NCBI RefSeq assembly: GCF_900103865.1
Contig: NZ_FNII01000007.1
Span: 202,127 to 266,126 of the forward strand
Source of the DNA: Vreelandella arcis
Lineage (GTDB): Bacteria > Pseudomonadota > Gammaproteobacteria > Pseudomonadales > Halomonadaceae
Direction: 5' to 3'
DNA length: 64,000 bases
In this document: positions 19,355 through 28,615 of the stretch, in pieces
Numbering within the stretch: position 1 is the stretch's first letter
Layout of the letters: the number at the start of each line of letters is the position of its first letter
Program-made: the position numbers and the translations under genes
Notes under the pieces: generated by a model
The model's database searches: none
What the model was told of the DNA's origin: nothing
The model's input: the letters and a program-made list of their open reading frames with translations, nothing else

Positions 19355-21397
19355 TTATTCACTGCTGCGGTTGTGCTGACCAGGCATGGAGACATCACCT
19401 GGCGCATCCCGGCACCGCTGCAGATAGACCAGATGACGTTCGTACTGGTCGAGGATGTCCTCAACGATCTGGGCCTGGGTATAGTCCATGAGGTCATAGC
19501 CCTGTCCACCTTCCTCGAGATGCACCTCAAGCTCGTAACAGGTTGTGTGCTCGGCATGGGGCCGAATGGCAAAGGCGGGCATGCTCGCTTTACGCGGCCA
19601 GACCTGATAGGTGAACACGCCTTCCTCGCTCAAATCTACGTTCAGTTCAAGATGTTGGGAGTCGTCGTCCCAGCCCTTGATATCGGCCTTCAAGCCTTGT
19701 TCGTGTAGTTCGTGCTCAATCTGAGCCATGGCTGGTTTCACGGTCTCCTCAAGAAAGCGCATGGCTTGTTTGTAGTTCGGGAAACTCATGGCCCGGCTCA
19801 GGCGCTGGCGCCAGGTTGGCGCGGTGGCATCTGTGCCAGCGAAGGCGCCTGCCGGGGCTAGTCGTGGGCTTTGCCGTTTGAGCGACTCCGTCTTCAGAGC
19901 CTTATAAAGCCCCACCATGATGAAGAAGAGCACTATCGAGAATGGCAGCCCCATGATCACCACTGTACTCTGAAGTGCAGTCAAGCCGCCCGCCATAAGC
20001 AGGGCCAAGGTGAGCAGGCCGATAATAGACGCCCAAAGAATGCGCATCCAGATCGGTGCATCATGGTTGACGTCGGTAAGAATGGAGGTGAAGTTTGACA
20101 GCACCAACGCACCCGAATCCCCCGAGGTAACGAAGAACACGAGCGCCAGGATGGAGACGACAATGGTGGTGATCCCCGCCAGCGGCAAACTTTCCATGAA
20201 TAGATAGATGGAGGATGCCGGATTGTTCATGGCCTGTTCGCCGAAGGACTCAGCGCCATTCATGACCATTTCGATGGCGCTGTTACCCATGAGCGACATC
20301 CACACCATCATAAAGGTCATGGGTAGAATGAGCGTGCCCAGGGTGAATTCGCGGATGGTACGCCCACGCGAAATACGCGCCAGGAAAAGCCCCACGAAAG
20401 GCCCCCAGGCAATCCACCAGGCCCAGAAGAAGAGGGTCCAGCCATTGAGCCAGTCGGTGGGCTGATCATAGGCGTAAGTGTTGAACGACATGTCGATAAA
20501 ATTAGTGAAGTAATCGCCAATGTTCATTACCAGCGCATTCAACAGAAATATGGTGGGGCCTGCGATCAATACGAAGATAACCAGGCAGGCAGCGAGCAGC
20601 ATGTTGAATTCCGACAGGCGGCGGATGCCTTTTTCCACACCGCTCACCGCCGACAAGGTGGCGAATACCACAATCAGCACGACCAGAACCGCCTGCACCC
20701 AGGTGCTATCGGGCAGGCCGAACATGGTACTCAGACCATAGTTTAGCTGGATGACCCCGATGCCCAGGCTAGTGGCAATACCGAAGACCGTGCCCAGCAC
20801 CGCGGCAATGTCCACCACGTGGCCGATAGGGCCGTGAATTCCCTTGCCGAAAATGGGGTACAGCGCAGAGCGAATGGTCAGCGGCAACTGGTGTCGGTAA
20901 CTGAAGTAGGCAAGAGACATACCCACCAGGGTATAGATGCCCCAGCCGGAAATCCCCCAGTGCAGAAAGGTCAGCTCCATAGCGTGGCGGGCTGCTTCCA
21001 CCGTGCTGCCTTCACCCTGGGGCGGCGCCAGAAACTGCGTGACCGGTTCCGCGATGCAGAAGAACAGCAGATCAATGCCGATACCTGCGGAAAAAAGCAT
21101 GGAGGCCCAGGAGATGATGTTGAATTCCGGTTTTGAATGGTCGGGACCAAGCCGAATATCCCCAAAGCGAGAGGCGGCGATAATGATGACGAACGCCAGA
21201 TAGGCCACTACGGTGAGAAAGTAATACCAGCCGAAGGTATTTGAAACCCATCCCAATACGCTGTTGATCGCGCCTTCCGCCTGATCAGTGAAGAACATAG
21301 TCCAGAGCGCAAAAATCACGATCCCAATAGCTGAACCGAAAAATACGGTTGGGTTTAGCCGGTCGCGGGTTTCTTCTTCTGGCGCCTGCTTGTCCAT
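19355..21397 (-). CDS. betT: BCCT-family choline transporter
   Basis: 680-aa secondary transporter with twelve predicted helices. The BCCT signature region LFFWAWWIAWGPFVGLFLA lies near residues 312-330, the substrate-site Trp-rich segment in helix 8, and GWGIYTLVGMSLAYFSYRHQ earlier. After about residue 515 a 160-residue cytoplasmic tail (PNYKQAMRFLEETVKPAM onward) is present, as in E. coli BetT, where it tunes osmotic activation. Uptake is driven by proton or sodium. The gene pair with betA supports choline-derived osmoprotection. Confidence 0.94.
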   Translation of the reverse strand: MDKQAPEEETRDRLNPTVFFGSAIGIVIFALWTMFFTDQAEGAINSVLGWVSNTFGWYYFLTVVAYLAFVIIIAASRFGDIRLGPDHSKPEFNIISWASMLFSAGIGIDLLFFCIAEPVTQFLAPPQGEGSTVEAARHAMELTFLHWGISGWGIYTLVGMSLAYFSYRHQLPLTIRSALYPIFGKGIHGPIGHVVDIAAVLGTVFGIATSLGIGVIQLNYGLSTMFGLPDSTWVQAVLVVLIVVFATLSAVSGVEKGIRRLSEFNMLLAACLVIFVLIAGPTIFLLNALVMNIGDYFTNFIDMSFNTYAYDQPTDWLNGWTLFFWAWWIAWGPFVGLFLARISRGRTIREFTLGTLILPMTFMMVWMSLMGNSAIEMVMNGAESFGEQAMNNPASSIYLFMESLPLAGITTIVVSILALVFFVTSGDSGALVLSNFTSILTDVNHDAPIWMRILWASIIGLLTLALLMAGGLTALQSTVVIMGLPFSIVLFFIMVGLYKALKTESLKRQSPRLAPAGAFAGTDATAPTWRQRLSRAMSFPNYKQAMRFLEETVKPAMAQIEHELHEQGLKADIKGWDDDSQHLELNVDLSEEGVFTYQVWPRKASMPAFAIRPHAEHTTCYELEVHLEEGGQGYDLMDYTQAQIVEDILDQYERHLVYLQRCRDAPGDVSMPGQHNRSSE

Positions 21398-21698
21398 GGT
21401 AAAGCCTCCTTATTATCGGTGGTTGCCCGTGGTCGCCGTCAGTTCGCCATGCTCAGATTGGTTGATTCACATCATCTAAAGTAATTTCGATAGAGAGACG
21501 TCTGCAGTGACGTATGCAGTATAGGAAACCCTAAGCCTTTGCTTTCCACGCTAGTCAACGGGTAAATCACCTGTATCTGCCTTTTCCGGGGAAGGCAGGA
21601 ACGGCTGATCCTCGCCGTTAGGTGTGCTATGGCGGATGGTATACCCTGAAGGTCACCCGTCTTTTTAGACGAATGCTAACTGGAAAAGCGAGGCCTCC
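21398..21698. other. Divergent intergenic region betT / EAL gene
   Basis: 301 bases between divergent genes. It should contain both promoters. No BetI-type dyad, riboswitch-like fold or additional open frame was recognised. Confidence 0.5.
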
Positions 21699-23927
21699 AT
21701 GGGGCTCATACAAGGTGATGGAATACGCAGGGCTTGTCTGCGAATGGCTGGTCTGGCGATGGTGATGACCTCATCGGTGTCTATCGCTGCACCGATCCCT
21801 TCGCCTTTGGTATTCGCAGGCTCCGACGACTATCCCCCTTTCCAGTGGCTCGACGACAGCGGCGAGCCTCGGGGCTTTGTGATCGATCTGCAAAATGCCA
21901 TTGCCGATCAGCAGAACCTTGAAGCCGAGCACCGGCTGATGAACTGGGATCGGGCCATCAAGGCGGTGGAAACAGGCGAGGCAGATGTAGTGGCGCTTTT
22001 CGTCTCCGAAGAGCGAGAGGAGCGATTCGACTTCACTGCCCCGATCTATCACGTGGCACACGGCATCTATGCGTCCTCGCCTGAAACGATCCAGAAGAAC
22101 CCGGATGACTTATCTGGCATGCGAGTGGCCATTGTGGAGGGTAGCTATGCGCAGAATCGTCTGATCGAGAACCAAACCCAGGGAGAGCTCATACCCCAGG
22201 AGGACATTATAAGCGCCTTGTTGGCCGTCGCCGAAGGCCATGCGGATATTGCCCTGGTTGCCTCCCACACAGCGCGTCATGTCATCGCCGAAGCAGGCCT
22301 TGATATCCATCAGGTCAGCCCACCCTTCTGGCCCAGGGCCTACGCATTCGCCGTCAGCCAAGGGCGTGATGACCTGCATGCGTGGCTTGAGGAACAGGTG
22401 GGGCTACTGCAAGCCAAGGGCACCTATTTTGAGATACACGCGGACTGGCTTTCCGAAATGGAGTGGCAGCCGTCAACCTGGCGCGACCACCTGCGAACCC
22501 TGGCCTTAATAGCGTTGCCGCTGGTGCTGCTGGGCATCGGCGGCTATCTCTGGTCCTGGTTGCTACGCCGCCAGGTAACCCGCAAGACCCGTCTGCTTTC
22601 GAGGGAGCTCGAATCTCGTCGATCCTTGCAAAACGAGCTTCAGTATCGGGTTGAGCACGACATGCTCACCGGGCTGCCTAATCGCAACGCTTTCATAAGT
22701 AAGCTCGACGGGCTGATCGACGCCGAGCCTGACTGGTCGCCAAGTGTCGCCCTGATCCAGTTGGTCAATCTCGAGCAGTTGATCACTGCCTTCAGCTACC
22801 AGGTCGCGCAGGCGTTACAAAAAGCCTTTGGCCGGCTGATGGCGTCTCAGGATGGCCTCCTGGTCGGCGATTTCGGTTCGGGGCTCTTCGCCATTGCCAC
22901 GCGAAAGCCGCTGGAGGGCAGCGACGTCGTGGGGCGCCTAACCGAGCCGCTCAACCTCGGCGCCGTCGATCTCGATCCCATGTTCGTCGTCGGCATTGTC
23001 AACGAAGCAAACCTCGCAGAGGGTGACGGTGCCGACGAAGTGATACGTTGTGGTGTCTTGGCCGTGTCGGTGGCCCGAGAGTCGCATCGCCGTTGGGTAA
23101 CCTATAGTACGGATCTTGAGCCGGATATCGACGACCTGCTCCTGCTGCAGGACTTCCGTCGTCATGGCACCCGCGACATGTTCCTTGAGTACCAGCCCAA
23201 GCTGGATATTGAAACCCGACAAGTGCGGGATGCCGAGGCGTTAATCCGCTGGCGCCATCCCACTTTAGGCATCGTGCCTCCGGGGCGCTTCATTCCCATG
23301 CTAGAGCAGGCCGGACTGACACACTGGATCACGCGCTGGGTGATCGAAGAGACCAGCAGCATGCTGGAGCGCACGGGTCTCGGTGCCAGGGGCTTTCGCG
23401 TCAGCCTTAACTTGGCGCCCCAGGATCTCATGGAACCTGAACTGGTCGACTTCATCATCCAGCGCCTGGCGTCGCCGATGCTGGCATGCAGTCTCTGGCT
23501 GGAAATCACCGAGACCGGCTTCATCCGCGATGCATCGCTCACCCGCGATGTGTTCGCCAAACTTCACGATGCCGGCGCCCGCTTCTCGGTGGATGATTTC
23601 GGCACCGGCTATTCATCGCTCTCTTACATGAGCGAGTTTCCCGTTGACGAGGCCAAGATAGACAAAAGCTTCGTGGGTGACATGCTGACCAATGAGCGCC
23701 ACTTAATCATCGTGCGCTCCACCATCGCCCTTGCCCACGAGCTGGGGCTGACGGTGACCGCCGAAGGGGTAGAGGACAAAGAGACCCTTCAGGCCCTCAT
23801 CGCCATGAACTGCGATACCGTCCAGGGCTTCTTCCTCTCCCGGCCGCTGGGCGAGGAGAGCCTGCTCACCTTTCTTGATAGAGACTTGGCAAACGAACTC
23901 TCGGGAGTGACCACCCGCCAGACGTGA
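21699..23927 (+). CDS. Periplasmic-sensor EAL-domain c-di-GMP phosphodiesterase with degenerate GGDEF
   Basis: 742 aa. After a signal peptide (about 1-31), residues about 35-255 form a type 3 extracellular solute-binding domain (FAGSDDYPPFQWLDDSGEPRG). A transmembrane helix near 268-292 leads to a GGDEF-like domain (MLTGLPNRNAF) whose GGDEF site reads GDFGSGLF and is probably inactive. The EAL domain (about 480-740) keeps the key residues: EALIRW, the Asn in LNLAP, EITETG, DDFGTGYSSLSY, AKIDKSF, EGVE and QGFFLSRP. It should hydrolyse c-di-GMP under control of a periplasmic ligand, perhaps an amino acid or amine. Divergent from betT. Confidence 0.9.
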   Translation: MGLIQGDGIRRACLRMAGLAMVMTSSVSIAAPIPSPLVFAGSDDYPPFQWLDDSGEPRGFVIDLQNAIADQQNLEAEHRLMNWDRAIKAVETGEADVVALFVSEEREERFDFTAPIYHVAHGIYASSPETIQKNPDDLSGMRVAIVEGSYAQNRLIENQTQGELIPQEDIISALLAVAEGHADIALVASHTARHVIAEAGLDIHQVSPPFWPRAYAFAVSQGRDDLHAWLEEQVGLLQAKGTYFEIHADWLSEMEWQPSTWRDHLRTLALIALPLVLLGIGGYLWSWLLRRQVTRKTRLLSRELESRRSLQNELQYRVEHDMLTGLPNRNAFISKLDGLIDAEPDWSPSVALIQLVNLEQLITAFSYQVAQALQKAFGRLMASQDGLLVGDFGSGLFAIATRKPLEGSDVVGRLTEPLNLGAVDLDPMFVVGIVNEANLAEGDGADEVIRCGVLAVSVARESHRRWVTYSTDLEPDIDDLLLLQDFRRHGTRDMFLEYQPKLDIETRQVRDAEALIRWRHPTLGIVPPGRFIPMLEQAGLTHWITRWVIEETSSMLERTGLGARGFRVSLNLAPQDLMEPELVDFIIQRLASPMLACSLWLEITETGFIRDASLTRDVFAKLHDAGARFSVDDFGTGYSSLSYMSEFPVDEAKIDKSFVGDMLTNERHLIIVRSTIALAHELGLTVTAEGVEDKETLQALIAMNCDTVQGFFLSRPLGEESLLTFLDRDLANELSGVTTRQT

Positions 23928-24129
23928 ACCGTCTAGCAGAGCGTGCTATTTGGCGGGGCTTGGACGCGGATCAGATTTTCGCACTACGCTAAATAATACG
24001 CTTTATACCGACACCCCCCGACAGGTCGAGCATCGCCTAACGCCGGACTTGTGGTCGATTACCGATGCCTTCTACCGTCAATTCGGGTAAACATGGCCGC
24101 TACGAGGCTCTTTCATAGCGAGGCACCCC

Positions 24130-25164
24130 ATGGCCCATATCGTGGTATGCGCAGACGGCACTTGGAACCGGCCGGAAGAGGATATAGACAACGACTTTCC
24201 CACCAACGTGTTGAAGCTTGCCCGGTCGGTGACCCCGCAGGCGGAAGGCATCAAGCAGCACGTGTTTTACGACTGGGGGCTGGGCTCGTACCACAGCAGC
24301 CTCAGCGCGGGCGCCACCGGCGTGGGGCTGCACAAAAACATCCTTGATGGCTATCGTTACATCGTGCAGAACTACGCCCCCGGCGATCATATCTACCTGT
24401 TCGGGTTTAGTCGGGGTGCGTACACGGTGAGGGCACTAAGTGGGCTGATTAACAACTGCGGCATTCTCAAACGCTCCGATGCGCGGCTGATTACCGAGGC
24501 CTGGAAGATCTACAAGAGCACCAAAAAGACCCATCACCCACGAGGCGAGGCAGCCATTCGGTTTCGTGACAAGCACAGCTACGCGCAGCGCGACGTGCAT
24601 TTTATCGGCGTGTGGGACACCGTGGGCGCGCTGGGTATTCCAATCAGCATCATGGGCCTGTTCAATGGCACCGACGAATTCTACGACACCAAAATGGGCG
24701 CCAATGTCGCCATTGCCCGCCACGCCATGGCCATCGATGAGCGCCGCGAAGACTTCACGCCCACCGTGTGGACGCCACGGCCCGGGGTGGACTTAAAGCA
24801 GGTCTGGTTTGCAGGCGTTCACGCCGATGTGGGAGGCGCCTACGAGCCGGATAAACACGGCCTGCAAGCCGCCGACACCCCCCTTGCCTGGATGCTCGAC
24901 GAAGCCAACACCGCCGGTTTGCTTACCGAACCGCATATTCGCAACAACCTCACCGACGGCACCCACGCCCGGCTTCACCAGTCGCGCAAGCACGTCTACC
25001 GTTTCAAGAAGCCGCTGGATCGGCCGCTGGTCATCGATGACAAGCCCACCCTGATTCACCCAAGCGTAAAAGCCCGCTATGAACGCGACGACCGCTACCG
25101 CCCAAAGCAGTTAAAAACGCTGGTGGAGCAGTATGGGTGGCAGGGGCTTACTCTGGGCAAGTGA
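24130..25164 (+). CDS. DUF2235-family alpha/beta-hydrolase-like protein
   Basis: 344 aa. VVCADGTWN at the N-terminus and the nucleophile elbow GFSRGAYTVR (Ser94) are DUF2235 hallmarks; FIGVWDTVGALG and VWFAGVHADVGGAY carry the conserved Asp and His expected for the triad. The family includes T6SS phospholipase effectors (Tle1-like) and many stand-alone housekeeping versions. No signal peptide, T6SS gene or immunity-like neighbour is visible, so a stand-alone lipase/esterase role is more likely than effector. Confidence 0.85.
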   Translation: MAHIVVCADGTWNRPEEDIDNDFPTNVLKLARSVTPQAEGIKQHVFYDWGLGSYHSSLSAGATGVGLHKNILDGYRYIVQNYAPGDHIYLFGFSRGAYTVRALSGLINNCGILKRSDARLITEAWKIYKSTKKTHHPRGEAAIRFRDKHSYAQRDVHFIGVWDTVGALGIPISIMGLFNGTDEFYDTKMGANVAIARHAMAIDERREDFTPTVWTPRPGVDLKQVWFAGVHADVGGAYEPDKHGLQAADTPLAWMLDEANTAGLLTEPHIRNNLTDGTHARLHQSRKHVYRFKKPLDRPLVIDDKPTLIHPSVKARYERDDRYRPKQLKTLVEQYGWQGLTLGK

Positions 25165-25273
25165 TCAGCAATGGTTTGAATTCTGTCCAGCTGCCTGCAC
25201 GTATAGGCTGTTCCCATAAAAATGTATTCATGAAGCCGTTTTATGCAGAGCAAGCAATTCACAAGGAGTCGTT

Positions 25274-25434
25274 ATGACAACGTTAGTGATCGGCGCAAAC
25301 GGACAGATTGGTAAATAGTTTTGTGAGCTAGCGCAGTAGGCGGGGACGGCTATCAAGATGATGAGAGGGTGAGCTTGAGCACACCTTTGGAGGCTGTGAT
25401 CAAGTAGTTTTTATCGCTGGCTCCGGCCTCCACT
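25274..25434 (+). pseudogene. Remnant of an NAD(P)-binding (SDR-like) gene, paralogous to 44252-44881
   Basis: Starting at ATG 25274 the frame reads MTTLVIGANGQIGK, then stop, FCELAQ, stop, AGTAIK, matching the first residues of the intact gene at 44252 almost exactly. A second block (25385-25434) matches codons for the later EGCDQVVFTAGSGPH part, with the intervening sequence deleted. The two early stops replace CAG Gln codons by TAG. The upstream ribosome site AAGGAG is also retained. Clearly a dead partial copy. Confidence 0.88.
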
Positions 25435-25461
25435 CTTCGATTAAGTAGGAGAGTTCTTATT

Positions 25462-25493
25462 CATCTAGAGGTGGCTGTTGCCACCTCTAGATG
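25462..25493. terminator. Perfect 14-bp hairpin, possible terminator of the symporter operon
   Basis: CATCTAGAGGTGGC at 25462-25475 pairs perfectly with 25480-25493 around a TGTT loop. It lies 23 bases beyond the symporter stop. A/T-rich flanks on both sides (TATTTTATTT to the right) would allow bidirectional termination, but neither side has an ideal U run. Confidence 0.5.
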
Positions 25494-25516
25494 CTGAGCA
25501 TATTTTATTTCACAAA

Positions 25517-26992
25517 TCAGGTGTTGGTCCCGAGGGCTTGAGCTGGCGAACGCGACGATGAGCTGCGCATTGCTAAACTCACGCTGATGAATACGGCCGT
25601 ATTGACTACCAAGCCGCAGAATCCAGCATGCCAGCCGAATGGGGTGCTAACACCAAATTGAAACAATAGGGTCAGTGCAGCACCTATTGCCAAGCCAGAG
25701 AAAGCGCCAGCACGGGAAGCACGGCGCCAGAACAATGCACCGAGCAGCATGGGTAGTAACTGCACCACGATGCCATAGGCGCCGAGCAGCAGGTCAACTA
25801 ATGAACCGGGATTGACTAGGGCAAGCAAGTAAGCCGCAAGTGAAATTAGCACCACGCCGTAGCGAGTCAATTTTAGCGCCTTATTGTCTGGCATGTTGCG
25901 AAGTGCTGGTAAGTGCTGGCCCACGTCGCGTACCAGAATAGTAGCGGAGGTATGAGCTAGGTTTGCAGCAGTGGACATGGCAGCGGCCAGGGCGCCGGAG
26001 AGAGCCACGCCGATCAGCCAAGCCGGGAAGTCAGCTAACTCGACTACTAGCGTCAGCAATACTCGATCAGCGGAGTCAAGCGGGCGATCCTCTAGCAGTA
26101 AAACTCCGGCAAAACCGATAATTAGTAATGGTATCAACAGATAGCTGTAGAGAGGGTAGAGCATGAATACCCGCTTGAGGGTTCGCTCACTGCGGGCGCT
26201 ATAGAATTTCATGAAAATGTGTGGCCACATTACGCAGCCTAGAGCACTCACTAGAATAGCCGTGGAGAAAGCGCCCCAGCCCATGCCGCCTGCGCCAGGC
26301 ATGGTTAGGTATTCTGGGGCTTCTCGCTGTAGTTCGCGGAACATCTCGCCGACCCCACCAAAGAACTGGTCAGCCGTCGCCAAGCCCAAAAACCACGCCA
26401 CGCCCACCATCATCACGCCCTGGAGAAGGTTGGTCCAACCGATGCCTTGTAAGCCGCTTGCATAGACATAGGCAGCGACCACGCCACAGGCGAGTAAACT
26501 GCCGAGCCAGAAAGGAATTGTGCCAGAGGTAGCCGCCTCGAAGAGAAGCCCTGCACCGGCGATCTGAATGGTTAAATAGGGAATCATTGCTAGCACGCTC
26601 ACCACGCCAATGAACAGGCCCAGCAGGTTCCCTCTGGTTGGGTAACAAGCAGAGAGGAACTCTGCTTGAGTTAGGAAGCCATGGCGGCGGCCGAGTCGTG
26701 AGATGTAGGGAGCGATCAACCACCACACGATTACGGCCAGTGCCAGATAGGCGATAATATAGAGGGCTGGAGCCCCCTTGCTGTAGGCCCATCCAGGGGC
26801 GCCAAGGAAGGCGAAGGCAGAGAATATCTCCGCACCGAGAATAAAGAACAGCACTAGCAAGCCCATGTGTCGGCCGCCAGCCACATACCCTTCCAGAGAG
26901 GAGCTCTGATTGTGGCGTGCGCTTAGTCCCACTGTCAGCACAATCAGTAGGTAAGCCAGGGTAATGGTGGTAATCAGCAGTGAATCACTCAT
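25517..26992 (-). CDS. Sodium:solute symporter (SSS family)
   Basis: 491-aa transporter with about 13 hydrophobic segments. GYVAGGRHMG near residue 35 and FFILGAEIFSAFAFLGAPGWAYSKG near 48-75 match the SSS core, and SGALAAAMSTAANLAHTSATILVRD near 325-350 matches the sodium-site helix. ATG at 26992 (MSDSLLIT) overlaps the DUF3311 gene stop by 8 bases. It is co-transcribed with DUF3311 and probably the M20 amidohydrolase upstream. The substrate is likely a small carboxylate, amino acid or acylated amino acid. Confidence 0.9.
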   Translation of the reverse strand: MSDSLLITTITLAYLLIVLTVGLSARHNQSSSLEGYVAGGRHMGLLVLFFILGAEIFSAFAFLGAPGWAYSKGAPALYIIAYLALAVIVWWLIAPYISRLGRRHGFLTQAEFLSACYPTRGNLLGLFIGVVSVLAMIPYLTIQIAGAGLLFEAATSGTIPFWLGSLLACGVVAAYVYASGLQGIGWTNLLQGVMMVGVAWFLGLATADQFFGGVGEMFRELQREAPEYLTMPGAGGMGWGAFSTAILVSALGCVMWPHIFMKFYSARSERTLKRVFMLYPLYSYLLIPLLIIGFAGVLLLEDRPLDSADRVLLTLVVELADFPAWLIGVALSGALAAAMSTAANLAHTSATILVRDVGQHLPALRNMPDNKALKLTRYGVVLISLAAYLLALVNPGSLVDLLLGAYGIVVQLLPMLLGALFWRRASRAGAFSGLAIGAALTLLFQFGVSTPFGWHAGFCGLVVNTAVFISVSLAMRSSSSRSPAQALGTNT

Positions 26993-27209
26993 CGTCCACC
27001 TCCTGTGCGGCATCATGGCGATAGGCAATGACCAGTCCCACGAACAGGGCAAACACCCAGGCTACATACCAGAACAGGAAAAAGGGCAAACCGATTATCA
27101 TCGGTTCAATACGATTCGCAACCAGCGCGCCGGGCCAGATCATGGCCAGGGCACAGACAGTAAAGTAAATCAGCATTCCCCTAGAAGGAAGCGAGGGTTG
27201 AGATTTCAT
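26985..27209 (-). CDS. DUF3311-type small membrane protein, symporter partner
   Basis: 74 aa with two predicted helices (residues about 13-30 and 38-60). DUF3311 proteins commonly precede an SSS symporter, suggesting an accessory subunit. The start ATG 27209 is favoured over 27215 because GAGG sits 7 bases before 27209 but almost touches 27215. The stop overlaps the symporter start (ATGAGTGA). Confidence 0.8.
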   Translation of the reverse strand: MKSQPSLPSRGMLIYFTVCALAMIWPGALVANRIEPMIIGLPFFLFWYVAWVFALFVGLVIAYRHDAAQEVDDE

Positions 27210-27288
27210 GTGCATACCTCGTTTTATGAAGTTATGTGGTTATTTAGTTATGCCTTTGTAGCGTTATGGGTAGTGGCGTTTGCCTCAG

Positions 27289-28482
27289 TTATTTCGTAGC
27301 GAGAGCGTTAAGGCCGATCGCTAAAAGCAGTCGGCACCCAGTTGGAATCACGTCGTCATTGAAATCATAACGAGCGTTGTGAAGTGGCGATGGGGTATCG
27401 CCCTTCGCCGTGCCAAGAAAGAAGTAGGCCCCTGGGCAGCGTTGCAGCATGAAGGAAAAGTCCTCACCACCGAGGCTGGGGTCAACGTCGCGTATTAGGG
27501 CCGACTCACCGAGTGTTTGCACAATGCAGGCTTCCACATGACGGGTTTCCGCCTCGGTATTGATCGTCGCCGGAAATATGCGTTGGTAATCGATCTCAAT
27601 GTCACCGCCATGGGCGATTGCCACCCCTTCACAGACGCGGCGAACCGCATGCTCCATACGATCCTGAGTATCAGCATCAAGGCTTCTTGCTGTTCCGCTG
27701 ATGCGCACTTCATCGGGAATGATGGCGAAACCGTCCAGGTCGCCGCCCTGCAAACCACATAGGCTCAAGGCGGCGGGCGAGAGTGGGTTGATATCACGTG
27801 CGACCACGGAGTGCAGGCTTTGAATAAGGGCGCCTGCCATGCGGACAGGATCCGTCGATAGATGGGGGTTGACGCCGCCGTGGCCTCCCTTGCCGCGTAC
27901 TCGGATATCTAGACGGTCGGTGGCCGCCATGATCGCGCCGGGTCGAATAGCCACTTGGCCTGCAGGTAGCGAAGGCCAGTTATGTAGGGCATAAATCGCC
28001 TGCATAGGAAAACGCTCAAATAGGCCCTCTTCAACCATTGCTCGGCCCCCACCCAGGCCCTCTTCGGCTGGCTGGAAGACGAGATGAAGAGTGCCCGCGA
28101 AGTCACGATGTTCGGCTAGGTAGCGAGCCACGCCGAGTAGCAGAGTAGTGTGACCGTCATGGCCACAAGCATGCATCCGGCCGGGCACTGCTGAGGTATA
28201 GCTGTGCTCGCTTAGTTCTTGGATAGGCAGTGCGTCCATATCAGCACGTAGACCAATATGTCGTCCGTTGTCAGGTCGTTCACCAGTCACGGTCGCAACG
28301 ATACCGGTCTTACCGATACCGGTTTCAAAGGGCAAGCCGAGACGTTCTAGCTCTGCAGCGATGCGCTTAGCCGTTTCGTGCTCCTGAAATCCTAGCTCCG
28401 GGTGGCGATGTAACTCGTGTCGTATCTGAGTCAGTTCGGCGTGGTGGCGCTCGAAAAAGTTTGGATCGATGAGTTCTGTCAT
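27289..28482 (-). CDS. M20-family amidohydrolase (hippurate hydrolase/aminoacylase-like)
   Basis: 397-aa di-metal hydrolase. Metal-ligand motifs are GLRADMDALP (Asp) near residue 78, HACGHDGHT near 107, the EEG motif (VFQPAEEGLGGG) and PSLGGEDFSFM near the C-terminus. A dimerisation lid (RVRGKGGHGGVNPH) supplies the transition-state His. The family cleaves N-acyl or amide bonds of amino acids; the exact substrate is unknown. Placed upstream of DUF3311/symporter and divergent from a LysR, forming an import-and-cleave module. Confidence 0.9.
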   Translation of the reverse strand: MTELIDPNFFERHHAELTQIRHELHRHPELGFQEHETAKRIAAELERLGLPFETGIGKTGIVATVTGERPDNGRHIGLRADMDALPIQELSEHSYTSAVPGRMHACGHDGHTTLLLGVARYLAEHRDFAGTLHLVFQPAEEGLGGGRAMVEEGLFERFPMQAIYALHNWPSLPAGQVAIRPGAIMAATDRLDIRVRGKGGHGGVNPHLSTDPVRMAGALIQSLHSVVARDINPLSPAALSLCGLQGGDLDGFAIIPDEVRISGTARSLDADTQDRMEHAVRRVCEGVAIAHGGDIEIDYQRIFPATINTEAETRHVEACIVQTLGESALIRDVDPSLGGEDFSFMLQRCPGAYFFLGTAKGDTPSPLHNARYDFNDDVIPTGCRLLLAIGLNALATK

Positions 28483-28563
28483 AGTCGATTCGCATGGTTG
28501 TGAATGGCCTTTTTAATCTTGGTTGTTTCGATAGCATAGAGAAAATAGTTTTTTTATTAGCTT

Positions 28564-28580
28564 TCCATACTAATATTGGA
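28564..28580. promoter_or_regulatory. Putative LysR-type operator
   Basis: An imperfect dyad TCCATACTAATATTGGA (T-N11-A form) lies in the 133-base gap between the divergent LysR and M20 genes, in A/T-rich DNA. Position and symmetry fit an autoregulatory LysR site; identity is inferred only. Confidence 0.4.
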
Positions 28581-28615
28581 TGGATTGCGGTAGATGTTAT
28601 GGCTAGGGGCACCAG

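Larger units (their letters stand above)
25165..25516. other. Intergenic region with a decayed gene and a hairpin
   Basis: 352 bases without an intact gene. It contains the NAD(P)-binding protein remnant at 25274-25434 and the 14-bp perfect hairpin at 25462-25493, both listed separately. Confidence 0.7.

Noticed and set aside
24130..25164. T6SS phospholipase effector (Tle1-like)
   Set aside because: No T6SS, VgrG or immunity-like gene nearby; stand-alone DUF2235 proteins are common.
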